This document shows, in pieces, positions 49,234-61,064 of a DNA stretch of 64,000 nt. The first letter of the stretch is position 1. Each line of letters starts with the position of its first letter. The DNA is from Carallia brachiata. Its lineage: Eukaryota; Streptophyta; Magnoliopsida; Malpighiales; Rhizophoraceae. A program made the position numbers and the translations under genes. The stretch is taken from positions 1,999,333 to 2,063,332 of the forward strand of contig JADCRB010000026.1 in assembly GCA_021464245.1 (NCBI GenBank), read 5' to 3'. The notes below the pieces were generated by a model. It was not told the DNA's origin, did not search any database, and was given only the letters and a program-made list of their open reading frames with translations.

Positions 49234-51111
49234 ATTATATACCATATTTAGTTTAGTCTCATAATTGGTAAGTCTATTAGCTGATAGATTTTCTTTTTAA
49301 AGCTAAGGCTTTTTGGAAAGGATAACACTAGGTGAGTTCATTTAAATAATGTCAAAATAGCTACACAGGCTTATTAATGGTATATGATTTTTTTAAAAAA
49401 ATTTCTTTTAAAATTCAATCATCCAACAACCTATATCACTTTATAAACTTTGAAGCTATATAAGTGAAACCACAAAGTTTTTTCCATATGAGTAATACTA
49501 GGTGACTTCACTTAGGTAGTTTCAAAGTAGTCACACAATCTCATCAATAGTATCTGATAATTTATTTATTATTTTTTTTTCTTGAATTCCAATAAAAGTA
49601 AATAAAAAGAATGAGAGAATGAATTTCAATGTGTATTGAACTTAAATAGGTTACAAGTATTTATACAAGAAACTCTACAGGAAATAAGGGAAAAATATAA
49701 ATAGAGATTCACCAAATCATCAATCAGATTATACACAATCAATGAGATTATACACAATCAATGATATGATTATAATATGATTTGATAAATCTTAGAATAT
49801 TCTAACAAATTTAATCATGCAACAATACATATTACTTTGTAGTTACTTTGAACCCACTTAAGTGAAACTACTAAGCTTTTACCTTTCTCATGTTGGATAT
49901 GCTATAACAAAGCGTAGAAAGGCCTAATTAGCAGTCTGCCTTCTTTTTATAGATATCTTTGTCAACTTTGCTCAATTTGCATGTCTTATTTCAATAAAAT
50001 ACTCAGTGATAATTTGCAAATGTAAAATGCAAATTATAAGAATTACATGAATTCACTTATTTTAAAATTTCATAGTAGACTCTATTAAAATAATCACATA
50101 ATTTATTCAACGACATCTTATAATTTATTTTTTAAAAAAAAAAATTCAACCATCTATTTAATGACGCATTTGATTTTGATATCATTTTAATGCTACTTAA
50201 AGAGTGTTTCCTAATATTTCTTAAGTAAGAATAGTATAAGTCATAAATATCCAAAAGAATTCTACAATGTATTCTTTTAGGCTTGCAAGTATGCACAAAA
50301 TTTGCAAATTTGGTTTATGTTCAAACGACTTGATAGTGTTCATGTAGAACCAATTTGTTCGTTTTATCGATGTTGGGGTTTGAGTTTTTGTTATGTTCAT
50401 TTAGGTGGAGCAATCAACGTTTGCTGGGGAGGGAAGATTCTGGCGAGACGACTCGTCGGCGGCAAAGACCTTTAAAGTTAACAAGAAAATTTTCATAATT
50501 TTTTTAAGTAGCTATAAAATGGTATGAACTATTGGATGATTAAATTCAAGAAAAATAACAAATAGATAAATTGTTAGATATCATTGATAAGACTGTGTAA
50601 TTAATTTAAAACTACTTAAATAAAGCCACTTAGTCTTACTCGTTTCTAAAAACAACCCTCTTCCTACACTCTTCCTTATACAATGGAATCTTCCAATTTT
50701 TGTCTTCATTGGCTTTCTAATTGTTTCAGTAAAGCGCAATCATAGACACCCACCTAATTGCACCCCTTACATTATTTCTTTAGACATAATGTTTGGAAAC
50801 AAAATCTTTCAAAAACAAAGAAAGATTGGGTTACCCCATTTAAAGAGGATTTTAGAAAACCATGGTCCTTCCTAACAACCCAATCAGCCACCTCTGCATG
50901 TCCTTTAAATGTCTCCCACAAGCTAATCAATTTCAAGAAAACCAACAAAAGGATTTCACACTCTGTTATTTAGCTTCAGTGGCTTCACTAGTTTCCAAAG
51001 GGAGAGCAAGAGCTTTCCCAACAGATTTCTTTCTCATACTCTCGTTCCTTTGCAATAACATTTTCCCTTAATGCAGTCTGTTTCCAAGAATCAATATGTT
51101 TAGTCCAAAAG
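49234..51111 (+). repeat. OSR1-upstream tandem unit 1
   Basis: 1878-bp unit starting ATTATATACCATATTTAG and ending AATATGTTTAGTCCAAAAG. Order inside: hairpin repeats, a 0.2-kb LTR-like insert (about 49590-49807), an AT-rich stretch, a GC-rich block (about 50405-50480, with CGAGACGACTCGTCGGCGG), an inverted hairpin repeat, then the leader with two overlapping frames (50758-50973 and 50862-51071). It stops where the OSR domain would begin. Confidence 0.85.
49590..49807 (-). mobile_element. Solo-LTR-like insert (one of four, in each array unit)
   Basis: Reads on the minus strand from TGTTAGAATATTCTAAGA to about ATTTACTTTTATT. It contains GTATAAATACTTGTAACC (TATA-like) and CATTCTCTCATTC, as in copia-type LTRs. 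It breaks a hairpin repeat between GAATTC and AATTTAATCATG, which looks like an imperfect 5-bp target duplication. Equivalent inserts lie at about 51467-51686, 53655-53853 and 55509-55711, so the insertion came before the amplification. The expected CA end is not evident. Confidence 0.5.
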
Positions 51112-53296
51112 ATTATATACCATATTTAGTTTAGTGTCATAATTGGTAAGTCTATTAGTTGATAGATTTTCTTTTTAAAGCTAATGCTTTTTCGAAAGGA
51201 TAACTCTAGGTGAGTTCATCTAAATAATGTCAAAATAGCTACATAGGCTTATTAATGGTATATGAATTTTTTTTAAAATTTCTTTTAAAATTCAATCATC
51301 CAACAACCTATATCACTTTATAAACTTTGAAGCTATATAAGTGAAACAACAAAGTTTTTTCCATATGAGTAATACCGGGTGACTTCACTTAGTTTGTTTC
51401 AAAGTAGCCACACAATCTCATCAATAGTATCAGATAATTTATTTATTTTTTATTTTTTTCTTGAATTCTAATAAAAGAAAATATAGAGAATGAGAGAATG
51501 AATTTCAATGTGTATTGAACTTAAATAGGTTACAAGTATTTATACAAGAAACTATACAAAAAATAAGGAAAAAAATGAATAGAGATTCACCAAATCATAT
51601 CAATGAGATTATACACAATCAATGATATGAACATAATCAATGATATGATTATAATATGATTTGATAAATCTTAGAATATTCTAACAAATTTAATCATGCA
51701 ACAACATATATTACTTTGTAGTTACTTTGAACCCACTTAAGTGAAACTACTAAGCTTTTACCTTTCTCATGTTGGATATGCTATAACAAAGCGTAGAAAG
51801 GCCTAATTAGCAGTCTGCCTTCTTTTTATAGATATCTTTGTCAACTTTGCTCAATTTGAATGTCTTGTTTCAATGAAATACTTAGTGATAATTTGTGAAT
51901 GTAAAATGCAAATTATAAGAAATACATGAATTCACTTCTTTCAAAATTTCATAGTAGACTCTATTAAAATAATTACATAATTTATTTAACAGCATCTTAT
52001 AATTTATTTTTTAAAAAAAAAATTCAGCCATTTTTTTAATGACATATGATTTTGATATCCTTTTAATGCTACTTAAAAGTGTTACCTAATATTTCTTAAG
52101 TAAGAATAGTATAAGTCATAAATATCCAAAAGAATCCTACAATGTATTCTTTTAGGCTTGCAAGTATGCACAAAATTTGCAAATTTGGTTTCTGTTCAAA
52201 CGACTTGATAGTGTTCATGTAGAACCAATTTGTTCGTTTTATCGATGTTGGGGTTTGAGTTTTTGTTATGTTCATTTAGGTGGAGCAATCAACGTTTGCT
52301 GGGGAGGGAAGATTCTGGCGAGACGACTCGTCGGCGGCAAAGACCTTTAAAGTTAACAAGAAAATTTTCATAATTTTTTTAAGTAGCTATAAAATGGTAT
52401 GAACTATTGGATGATTAAATTCAAGAAAAATAAAAAATAGATAAATTGTTAGATATCATTGATAAGACTGTGTAATTAATTTAAAACTACTTAAATAAAG
52501 CCACTTAGTCTTACTTGATAGTGTTCATGTAGAACCAATTCGTTCGTTTGATCGATGTTGGGGTTTGAGTTTTTGTTATGCTCATTTAGGTGGAGCAATC
52601 AACGTTTGCTGGGGAGGGAGGATTCTGGCGAGACGACTCGTCGGCGGCAAAGACCTTTAAAGTTAACAAGAAAATTTTCATAATTTTTTTAAGTAGCTAT
52701 AAAATGGTATGAACTATTGGATGATTAAATTCAAGAAAAATAAAAAATAGATAAATTGTTAGATATCATTGATAAGACTGTGTAATTCATTTAAAACTAC
52801 TTAAATAAAGCCACTTAGTCTTACTCGTTTCTAAAAACAACCCTCTTCCTACACTCTTCCTTATACAATGGAATCTTCCAATTTTTGTCTTCATTGGCTT
52901 TCTAATTGTTTCAGTAAAGCGCAATCATAGACACCCACCTAATTGCACCCCTTACATTATTTCTTTAGACATAATGTTTGGAAACAAAATCTTTCAAAAC
53001 CAAAGAAAGATTGGGTTACCCCATTTAAAGAGGATTTTAGAAAACCATGGTCCTTCCTAACAACCCAATCAGCCACCTCTACATGTCCTTTAAATGTCTC
53101 CCACAAGCTAATCAATTTCAAGAAAACCAACAAAAGGATTTCACACTCTGTTATTTAGCTTCAGTGGCTTCACTAGTTTCCAAAGGGAGAGCAAGAGCTT
53201 TCCCAACAGCTTTCTTCTTCATACTCTCGTTCTTTTGCAATAACATTTTCCCTTAATGCAGTCTGTTTCCAAGAACCAATATGTTTAGTCCAAAAG
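51112..53296 (+). repeat. OSR1-upstream tandem unit 2
   Basis: 2185 bp, same order as unit 1. It is longer because a 310-bp part (52204-52513) is itself duplicated in tandem (52514-52823). Frames at 52943-53158 and 53047-53256 repeat those of unit 1. Confidence 0.85.
52204..52823. repeat. 310-bp tandem duplication within unit 2
   Basis: Both copies begin CTTGATAGTGTTCATGTAGA and carry the GC-rich block and the inverted hairpin repeat. They are almost identical (AATTTGTTCG against AATTCGTTCG, GGGAAGATT against GGGAGGATT). The other three units have only one copy. Confidence 0.85.
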
Positions 53297-55154
53297 AATA
53301 TATACCATATTTAGTTTAGTGTCATAATTGGTAAGTCTATTAACTGATAGATTTTTTTTTTTAAAGCTAATGCTTTTTGGAAAGGATAACACTAGGTGAG
53401 TTCATTTAAATAATGTCAAAATAGCTACACAGGCTTATTAATGGTATATGAATTTTTTTTAAAATTTCTTTTAAAATTCAATCATCCAATAATTTATATC
53501 ACTTTATAAACTTTGAAGCTATATAAGTGAAACAACAAAGTTTTTTCCATATGAGTAATACTGGGTGACTTCACTTAGTTTGTTTCAAAGTAGCCACACA
53601 ATCTCATCAATAGTATCTGATAATTTATTTATTTTTTATTTTTTTTCTTGAATTCTAATAAAAGTAAATAAAGAGAATGAGAGAATGAATTTCGATGTGT
53701 ATTAAACTTAAATAGGTTACAAGTATTTATACAAGAAACTATACAGGAAATGAGGAAAAAAATAAATGGAGATTCACCAAATCATATCAATGAGATTATA
53801 CACAATCAATGATATGATTAAAATATGATTTGATAAATCTTTGAAATTCTAACAAATTTAATCATGCAACAACACATATTACTTTGTAGTTACTTTGAAC
53901 CCACTTAAGTGAAACTACTAAGCTTTTACGTTTCTCATGTTGGATAAGCTATAACAAAGCGTAGAAAGGCCTAATTAGCAGCATGCCTTCTTTTTATAGA
54001 TCTTTGTCAACTTTGCTCAATTTGAATGTCTTATTTCAATGAAATACTTAGTGATAATTTGTGAATGTAAAATGCAAATTATAAGAAATACATGAATTCA
54101 CTTATTTCAAAATCTCATAGTAGATTTTATTAAAATAATCACATAATTTATTCAAACTGCATCTTATAATTTATTTTTAAAAAAAAAATTTCAACCATCT
54201 ATTTAATGACGCATATGATTTTGATATCATTTTAATGCTACTTAAAGAGTGTTACCTAATATTTCTTAAGTAAGAATAGTATAAGTCATAAATATCCAAA
54301 AGAATTCTACAATGTATTCTTTTAGGCTTGCAAGTATGCACAAAATTTGCAATTTTGGTTTTTGTTTAAATGTCTTGATAGTGTTCACGTAGAACCAATT
54401 TGTTCGTTTTATCGATGTTAGGGTTTGAGTTTTTGTTATGTTCATTTAGGTGGAGCAATCAACGTTTGTTGGGGAGGGAGATTCTGGCGAGACGACTCGT
54501 CGGCGGGAAAGACCTTTAAAGTTAACAAGAAAATTTTCATAATTTTTTTAAGTAGCTATAAAATGATATGAAATATAGAATGATTAAATTCAAGAAAAAT
54601 AAAAAATAGATAAATTGTTAGAAATCATTGATAAGACTGTGTAATTAATTTAAAACTAGTTAAATAAAGTCACTTAGTGTTACTCGTTTTTAAAAACAGC
54701 CGTCTTCCTACACTCTTTCTTATGCAATGGAATCTTCCAATTTTTGTCTTCATTGGCTTTATAATTGTTTCAATAAAGAGCAATCATAGACACTCACCTA
54801 ATTGCACCCCTTACATTATTTCTTTAGACATAATGTTTGGAAACAAAATCTTTCAAAAATAAAGAAAGATTGGGTTACCCCATTTAAAGAGGATTTTAGA
54901 AAACCATGTCCTTCCTAACAACCCAATCAGCCACTTCTGCATGTCCTTTAAATGTGTCCCACAAGCTAATCAATTTCAAGAAAACCAACAAAAGGATTTC
55001 ACACTCTGTTATTTAGCTTCAGTGGCTTCAGTAGTTTCCAAAGGGAGAGCAAGAGCTTTCCCAACAGCTTTCTTCCTCATACTCTCGTTCCTTTGCAATA
55101 ACATTTTCCCTCAATGCAGTATGTTTCCAAGAATCAATATGTTTAGTCCAAAAG
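53297..55154 (+). repeat. OSR1-upstream tandem unit 3
   Basis: 1858 bp. The leader frame starting near 54941 reads through the point where units 1, 2 and 4 have TAA (CCTCAATGC here, CCTTAATG there). It continues into CSMFPRINMFSPK before running into the next unit, so this unit keeps the longer reading. Confidence 0.85.
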
Positions 55155-56999
55155 ATTATATACCATATTTAGTTTAGTGTCATAATTGGTAAGTCTATTA
55201 GCTGGTAGATTTTCTTTTTAAAGCTAATGCTTTTTGGAAAGGATAACTCTAGGTAAGTTCATTTAAATAATGTCAAAATAACTACACAGGCTTATTAATG
55301 GTATATAAATTTTTTTAAAAAATTTCTTTTAAAATTCAATCATCCAACAACCTATATCACTTTATAAACTTTGAAGCTCTATAAGTGAAACCACAAAGTT
55401 TTTTTTCCATATGAGTAATGCTGGGTGACTTCATTTAGGTAGTTTCAAAGTAGCCACACAATCTCATCAATAGTATCAGATAATTTATTTATTTTTAATT
55501 TTTTTCTTGAATTCTAATAAAAGAAAATATAGAGAATGAGAGAATGAATTTCAATGTGTATTGAACTTAAATAGGTTACAAGTATTTATACAAGAAACTA
55601 TACAAAAAATAACGAAAAAATGAATAGAGATTCACCAAATCATATCAATGAGATTATACACAATCAATGATATGATTATAATATGATTTGAAAATCTTAG
55701 AATATTCTAACAAATTTAATCATGCAACAACTTTGAACCCACTTAAGTGAAACTACTAAGTTTTTACCTTTCTCATGTTGGATATGCTATAACAAAGCGT
55801 AGAAAGGCCTAATTAGCAGCCTGCCTTCTTTTTATAGATATCTTTGTCAACTTTTCTCAATTTGCATGTCTTATTTCAATGAAATACTTAGTGATAATTT
55901 GTGAATGTAAAATGCAAATTATAAGAATTACATGAATTCACTTATTTCAAAATTTCATAGTAGACTCTATTAAAATAATCACATAATTTATTCGACGGCA
56001 TCTTATAATTTATTTATTTTTTTTAAAATTTCAACCATCTATTTAATGACACATAAGATTTTGATATCATTTTAATGCTACTTAACGAGTGTTACCTAAT
56101 ATTTCTTAAGTAAGAATAGTATAAGTCATAAATATCCAAAAGAATCCTACAATGTATTCTTTTAGGCTTGCAAGTATGCACAAAATTTGCAATTTTGGTT
56201 TTTGTTAAAATGTCTTGATAGTGTTCACGTAGAACCAATTTGTTCGTTTTATCGATGTTAGGGTTTGGGTTTTTGTTATGTTCATTTAGGTTGAGCAATC
56301 AACGTTTGTTGGGGAGGGAAGATTCTGGCGAGACGACTCGTCGGCGGCAAAGACCTTTAAAGTTAACAAGAAAATTTTCATAATTTTTTTAAATAGCTAT
56401 AAAATGATATAAACGATTGGATTATTAAATTCAAGAAAAATAAAAAAAAATAGATAAATTGTTAGATATCTTTGATAAGACTGTGTAATTAATTTAAAAC
56501 TACTTAAATAAAGCCACTTAGTGTTACTCATTTCTAAAAACAGCCATCTTCTTACACTCTTCCTTATACAATGGAATCTTCCAATTTTTGTCTTCATTGA
56601 CTTTGTAATTGTTTCAGTAAAGCGCAATCATAGACACCCACCTAATTGCACCTCTTACATTATTTCTTCAGACATAATATTTGGAAACAAAATCTTTCAA
56701 AAACAAAGAAAGATTGGGTTACCCCATTTAAGGAGGATTTTAGAAAACCATGGTCCTTCCTAACAACCCAATCAGCCACCTCTGCATGTCCTTTAAATGT
56801 CTCCCACAAGCTAATCAATTTCAAGAAAACCAGCAAAAGGATTTCACACTCTGTTATTTAGCTTCAGTGGCTTCAATAGTTTCCAAAGGGAGAGCAAGAG
56901 CTTTCCCAACAGCTTTCTTCCTCATACTCTCGTTCCTTTGCAATAACATTTTCCCTTAATGTAGTGTGTTTCCAAGAATCAATATGTTTAGTCCAAAAG
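55155..56999 (+). repeat. OSR1-upstream tandem unit 4
   Basis: 1845 bp. It ends with the same GTTTAGTCCAAAAG as the others but then continues into unique DNA that encodes the OSR domain (57000-57166). This marks it as the original copy and units 1-3 as copies of its 5' region. Confidence 0.85.
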
Positions 57000-57166
57000 T
57001 TGCGTTGCTGCTCATTGTGGCCCTAATCATGGCAATTCTGCCACCATTCATGCCTTCATTGCCATCGCCGCCTGTAGTGCTCCTTTTGTTGCCTGTTTTT
57101 ATTATGTCTGTTCTCTTTTTTGTGGCACTCTCTCCGATAGCAAGAAATGTACCATTGCATGAGTAA
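56984..57166 (+). CDS. OSR1/ARGOS-type organ-size microprotein
   Basis: 60 codons from ATG at 56984. The sequence has the ORGAN SIZE RELATED domain: two hydrophobic helices (ALLLIVALIMAIL and VVLLLLPVFIMSVLFFVA) joined by the proline-rich turn PPFMPSLPSPP, then ALSPIARNVPLHE. The order (KVALLL, ILPPF, P-rich turn, LLLLP, ALSP) matches Arabidopsis OSR1 better than ARGOS or ARL. These are small endoplasmic-reticulum proteins that promote organ growth and dampen ethylene response. The usual N-terminal extension is not clear: the same frame is open upstream from 56750 but has a TAA at 56957-56959. Array unit 3 has CAA there, so a longer ancestral protein is possible. The gene lies at the end of a four-unit tandem array of its own upstream DNA. 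Whether it is expressed cannot be told. Confidence 0.75.
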   Translation: MFSPKVALLLIVALIMAILPPFMPSLPSPPVVLLLLPVFIMSVLFFVALSPIARNVPLHE

Positions 57167-57723
57167 TGAATCAGCTTCATTATAAGGGAGTGTAGGTGCA
57201 TAAAAAATGTACGTCGACAATAGGTTATGAGAAATCTAATCTAATTAAATTTTAATTTAAATATCAACTTTTTTGTTTTTATTAATTTTAATTTCCTTTT
57301 TTACCATTATTTGTGTATAACTTTATTCTGCACGTAAGTTGCCCACTCAGCATCATAAAGGAGAAAAGCTTCAAATTTATTTTGTGGATCTTTTGGGGAT
57401 CAAGAATCAAACTTACGATTTTGTTTCCTGTGTGAAGGACGTGTGGTCATTAAGACAAAACTCTAAATCTTACATCTGATTGGTAATAAAATTTTGACAA
57501 ATATTTCAAGAATTAAATTTACAAAAAGTGAAATTAATTTAGATTTAGACTAAATTAAACTTAAAAGAAAAATTGGAGTAATTAATTAAAATTAAAATTT
57601 AATTAAAATTATTTATTGATTAAAAAATTAAATTGAAAAATAAATAAAAATAACTAACTAAACTAAATTAATAAAAATTAAGTAGGTAAAAATAGAAATT
57701 TGAGGTTTTTTAATTTAAGAAGA
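57167..57723. other. OSR1-like gene 3' flank, AT-rich
   Basis: 3' flank of the OSR1-like frame, then AT-rich DNA with A/T-only tracts at about 57530-57690. No gene or element seen. Confidence 0.5.
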
Positions 57724-57731
57724 GATAAGGA

Positions 57732-57828
57732 CTATGAAGCACGAACAAGGACATGGCGATACAGACATGGTACGATACGGACACGGCAAAACACTAATTT
57801 TAAAAATATTAGGACACGGACACAATTT

Positions 57829-57872
<44 letters not shown>

Positions 57873-58365
57873 TTTATAAAATTTTTGTGTATCATATATA
57901 TATTTTTAAATAATTTTATAAATTTTATTCACCAAAAAATATATTTATATAATTATTATAAGTTTTAGAAATTTTTTATTTAAAAAATATATCGTAAAAT
58001 TCTTTATTCTTTATTGTGAAGTACAAAAATAGAGATATAAGATTTTGTAATCAATTTAATTTTTCTGTTAAAATTAAAATCAAGTTGAAATTTAAACATT
58101 TCAAAAGTCATGGATAATTGACAGTATTAAATTATAATTTTAAGCATTTTTCTTTTTTTTATTTGTTAAAAATAATTATAAAAATATTCAGGCGTGTCCG
58201 TGGCATGTCGGACACTTGTGCTTCCTGTGTCCGACACGCATGTCCGAATTAAAAAAAAAAAAAATTTCGGCGAACACTTTTATTCGTATCGGACATGTGT
58301 CCGCCGCGTGTCCGGCGTATCCGACACGCAGTACGTTCATTTTTTGAAGTATCCGTGCTTCATAG
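57732..58365. mobile_element. Non-autonomous hAT element, 634 bp
   Basis: Perfect 12-bp terminal inverted repeats CTATGAAGCACG (57732-57743) and CGTGCTTCATAG (58354-58365). Perfect 8-bp target duplication GATAAGGA (57724-57731 and 58366-58373), as expected for hAT. Subterminal parts are rich in GGACACG/CGTGTCC words (for example GATACGGACACGG on the left, TGTCCGACACG on the right). These are likely transposase-binding repeats. The core holds an (AT)n run (57833-57867). No transposase. Confidence 0.9.
57833..57867. repeat. (AT)n microsatellite
   Basis: About 17 AT repeats inside the hAT element. Confidence 0.9.
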
Positions 58366-58373
58366 GATAAGGA

Positions 58374-59535
58374 TCAGGATTTCACGTAATATGGGATAAA
58401 TTACATTTGAGTTTCTTGAGTTTTTTAATTTGAACGTCATTTTCACTATAATAGCTTTTACTCTCTCCCATGTAACTAATCTATACTCAATCTAATGGTG
58501 ATCTTCTCCTGAAATCACACGAAAATAGATTAAACTCATTACAATTAGAGGACTCATTGGTGTTATACAAATCTCCCATATCTTACTATCAAAATTTATA
58601 TGTTCATCTCCCTAGTGCGCTGTTATTATCTTATCTCCCAAAATTCTGACATAACCTAAAGATTAATTTTATTGTGATCAGGCATAAAAGTAACAATTAA
58701 CTAAAGTAAATAAATCAAATTCAAGTTTTCAATAGATAATAATATTAATTTAAAATACAAGAAATCATCACGAAAAATTAAGTAATTTAACCTCTAAGTT
58801 AGATTATATTCTTAACTTTAACTTGAGATTTTAGCCGACCATACTAAAAATCACAAAAAGACAATGATGTTCAACTGATAAAAAATCATAAAGAAAGAGA
58901 AGGATAAAGAAACTTTATGTAGACAATAGAAAGTGCAAAGCTTTAACTTCCATCTTCGTTTATCTCTCGTCCTTTTCTCTTAAATTAGCTTTGTTTTGCT
59001 CTCTAAACCAAATTTAAGACTCCAAAAGAACCTCCTCCATTTTCTGTCCATGTTGGTCTCAAATACCCTAATTAGAAGACCTAAAACTTTGAATCAAAAT
59101 AAGAAAATGATTCCAAAATTATGAACAGTTTTAATTCTTAAATTCTCGCTTGATTTTTACCCCGTTAAAGATTGAATCAGAACTTTTCCCAAACACAAAA
59201 CTATTAGCCTATTTCTTAACTTCAATTCTGATGTGTATAGAAGAAGTTATGACTAGAAAATCAAATAGTGTGCAAAACTAGAAAATTTGCCCTAGTAAGA
59301 GCAAGTCAGAGTCTAATTACTTCTTTTTACTTTCTTTTGTCTTACAAAATATAAAATGGCAAATAAAGTAAAATTTGTCAATGAATATGATATTTATATA
59401 AATAAATATCAAATAAATATAAAATTACATGTAATATCTATATAAATATTGGACCTATCAAAATTTAATTGTAATTGTTATAGGTACCTAATAGGGGTTT
59501 TTTATTATTTTACCAAGTACATCAATTTGAACGAT
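58374..59535. other. Intergenic region, no gene seen
   Basis: AT-rich, with no coding exon or element ends that I can support. Confidence 0.5.
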
Positions 59536-59539
59536 GAGC

Positions 59540-59770
59540 ACATTCTAGAATGTTGCATTGCACAAGTGCATTTTAGATTGTCACTGATTATGAGGTCAAA
59601 TGATTTACTTGTTGGACTTCTAATTTTAATAATTAGGAATCAAATTAGTTTGGATTAATAAAAAAAAAATGAAAGAAAGAAAGTGCATAAAACATCTAAT
59701 CCTCGGTAAGATCATCAAAACTTGTAAAATCTTAGCACATATTACATCCATGTTATTTGATGTCGGAAGT
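59540..59770. repeat. Dispersed duplicate of 47249-47500
   Basis: Same orientation and same ordered words as the copy before the tandem array. Estimated identity is 75-80%. Confidence 0.65.
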
Positions 59771-60787
59771 CCGCCTATAGACTATACATTTAACCGATTA
59801 TCTCTCAAAATTTACCTTCTTAAAATTTACGTTGTTGGAGCATAATAAGGGAGTTTGTCAAGGAGCAAAACTTAATTTTGCGGGTTTTGCGGCGGAGCTC
59901 GGATAAATGGCATCATGAGTAAGGGCAAAAATGTGATGAGCGAAAAGGGATGGTAGGCATAATTGGGTCACCAAGAAACAACATTTTTTTTTTCAAACAG
60001 CTATTATAACAATAATGGCAAGTATTTAGGGAGAAAAATGAAGGTTACACCGACACAAAAATTTTTAAAATTGCTAAATTTTGTATATCTCATTTATGGT
60101 AGTTATATGTGGTATATCAAAAAGTTGTAATCATATAATCTTTACTTACAATCTATATCTATCTACTAAAATTAACGCAAATTTGGCAGTTATTTAAGTA
60201 AAAGAAATTGATGGTATTATGAGAGTTATATATGGTCTAAAATTATCGTATTATAAGAATGGCAGAAATATTCCATGAACTTAAAAAATTATTGTATATA
60301 TTGATTATTTTTTAAAAAAAGAAAGTAGTGAATATGGGGAAGTGAAGTGGCTTGCTCTTTATACGATTGTTGAATAGATTAGGTTACTTTAATTATATTA
60401 TTATATTAATTCAGTAGTCTTATCTATTTTATAGTTATACAAATTTGACTATTGCAAGGTAATTGAATTATAATTTTATAAATTAGTTTTTTAATCCTTC
60501 CTCCCACAAAATCAATACCTAGTTCTACCGCTTCATAAGCCGCCTTTCTTTTCAATAGTCAGGCTGTTTATTGAAAATGAATTTTTTCTTCTTTCAATTT
60601 TGAAAATGAATTTAGGTTGCGTAAGAACTGAGAAAAGAATAAAAAAGAAAGGAGTAAAGAGAAAAATTAATAAAATAAAATAAAAAAAAGGGAAAAAAGC
60701 TAAGTATCTTGGACGTGATATCAAGTAAGTAAATCCAACGGTGATCAAATTAGGTTGCAGAGAAATAAAAAGGGAATGACAGCTGAG
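59771..60787. other. Intergenic region before the DnaJ gene
   Basis: AT-rich DNA, purine-rich from about 60640 to 60700. The minus-strand frame 60533-60811 is F/L-rich and looks like chance. Confidence 0.45.
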
Positions 60788-60794
60788 TATAAAA
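60788..60794 (+). promoter_or_regulatory. TATA box of the DnaJ gene
   Basis: TATAAAA in GAGTATAAAATTGG. It is followed by a CT/CA-rich leader with (CT)n and (GAA)n runs (about 60900-60975) that reads as a 5' UTR exon ending at CCTCAGCAG|GTTCGC (about 61023). Confidence 0.6.
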
Positions 60795-61032
60795 TTGGGG
60801 ATTTTCTTCATCCTTCCAATAAGAGAGCTCTAGGCCTCATCCTCCGGACACCCACCAGTTGCCCTCGTGCAGGCTTACCTTCTTCACCTGCGCTGCAACG
60901 CACACACACACTCTGTCTCTCTCTCTCTATCTCCTTCTGTCAGAAGATCAAGAAGAAGAAGAAGAAGAAGAAGAAAGCCACTGAGACTCAGAGTCGCGGT
61001 CGCCAACACCTAAGGCCTCAGCAGGTTCGCAC

Positions 61033-61064
61033 ACATACATACATACATACATACATACATATGT
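61033..61064. repeat. (CATA)n microsatellite in the 5' UTR intron
   Basis: About seven ACAT/CATA units just after the probable first donor site. Confidence 0.8.

Noticed and set aside
50758..51071. Leader frames of array units as independent protein genes
   Set aside because: They lie in the duplicated 5' region and overlap in two frames; conservation among units is explained by recent duplication and is not proof of coding.
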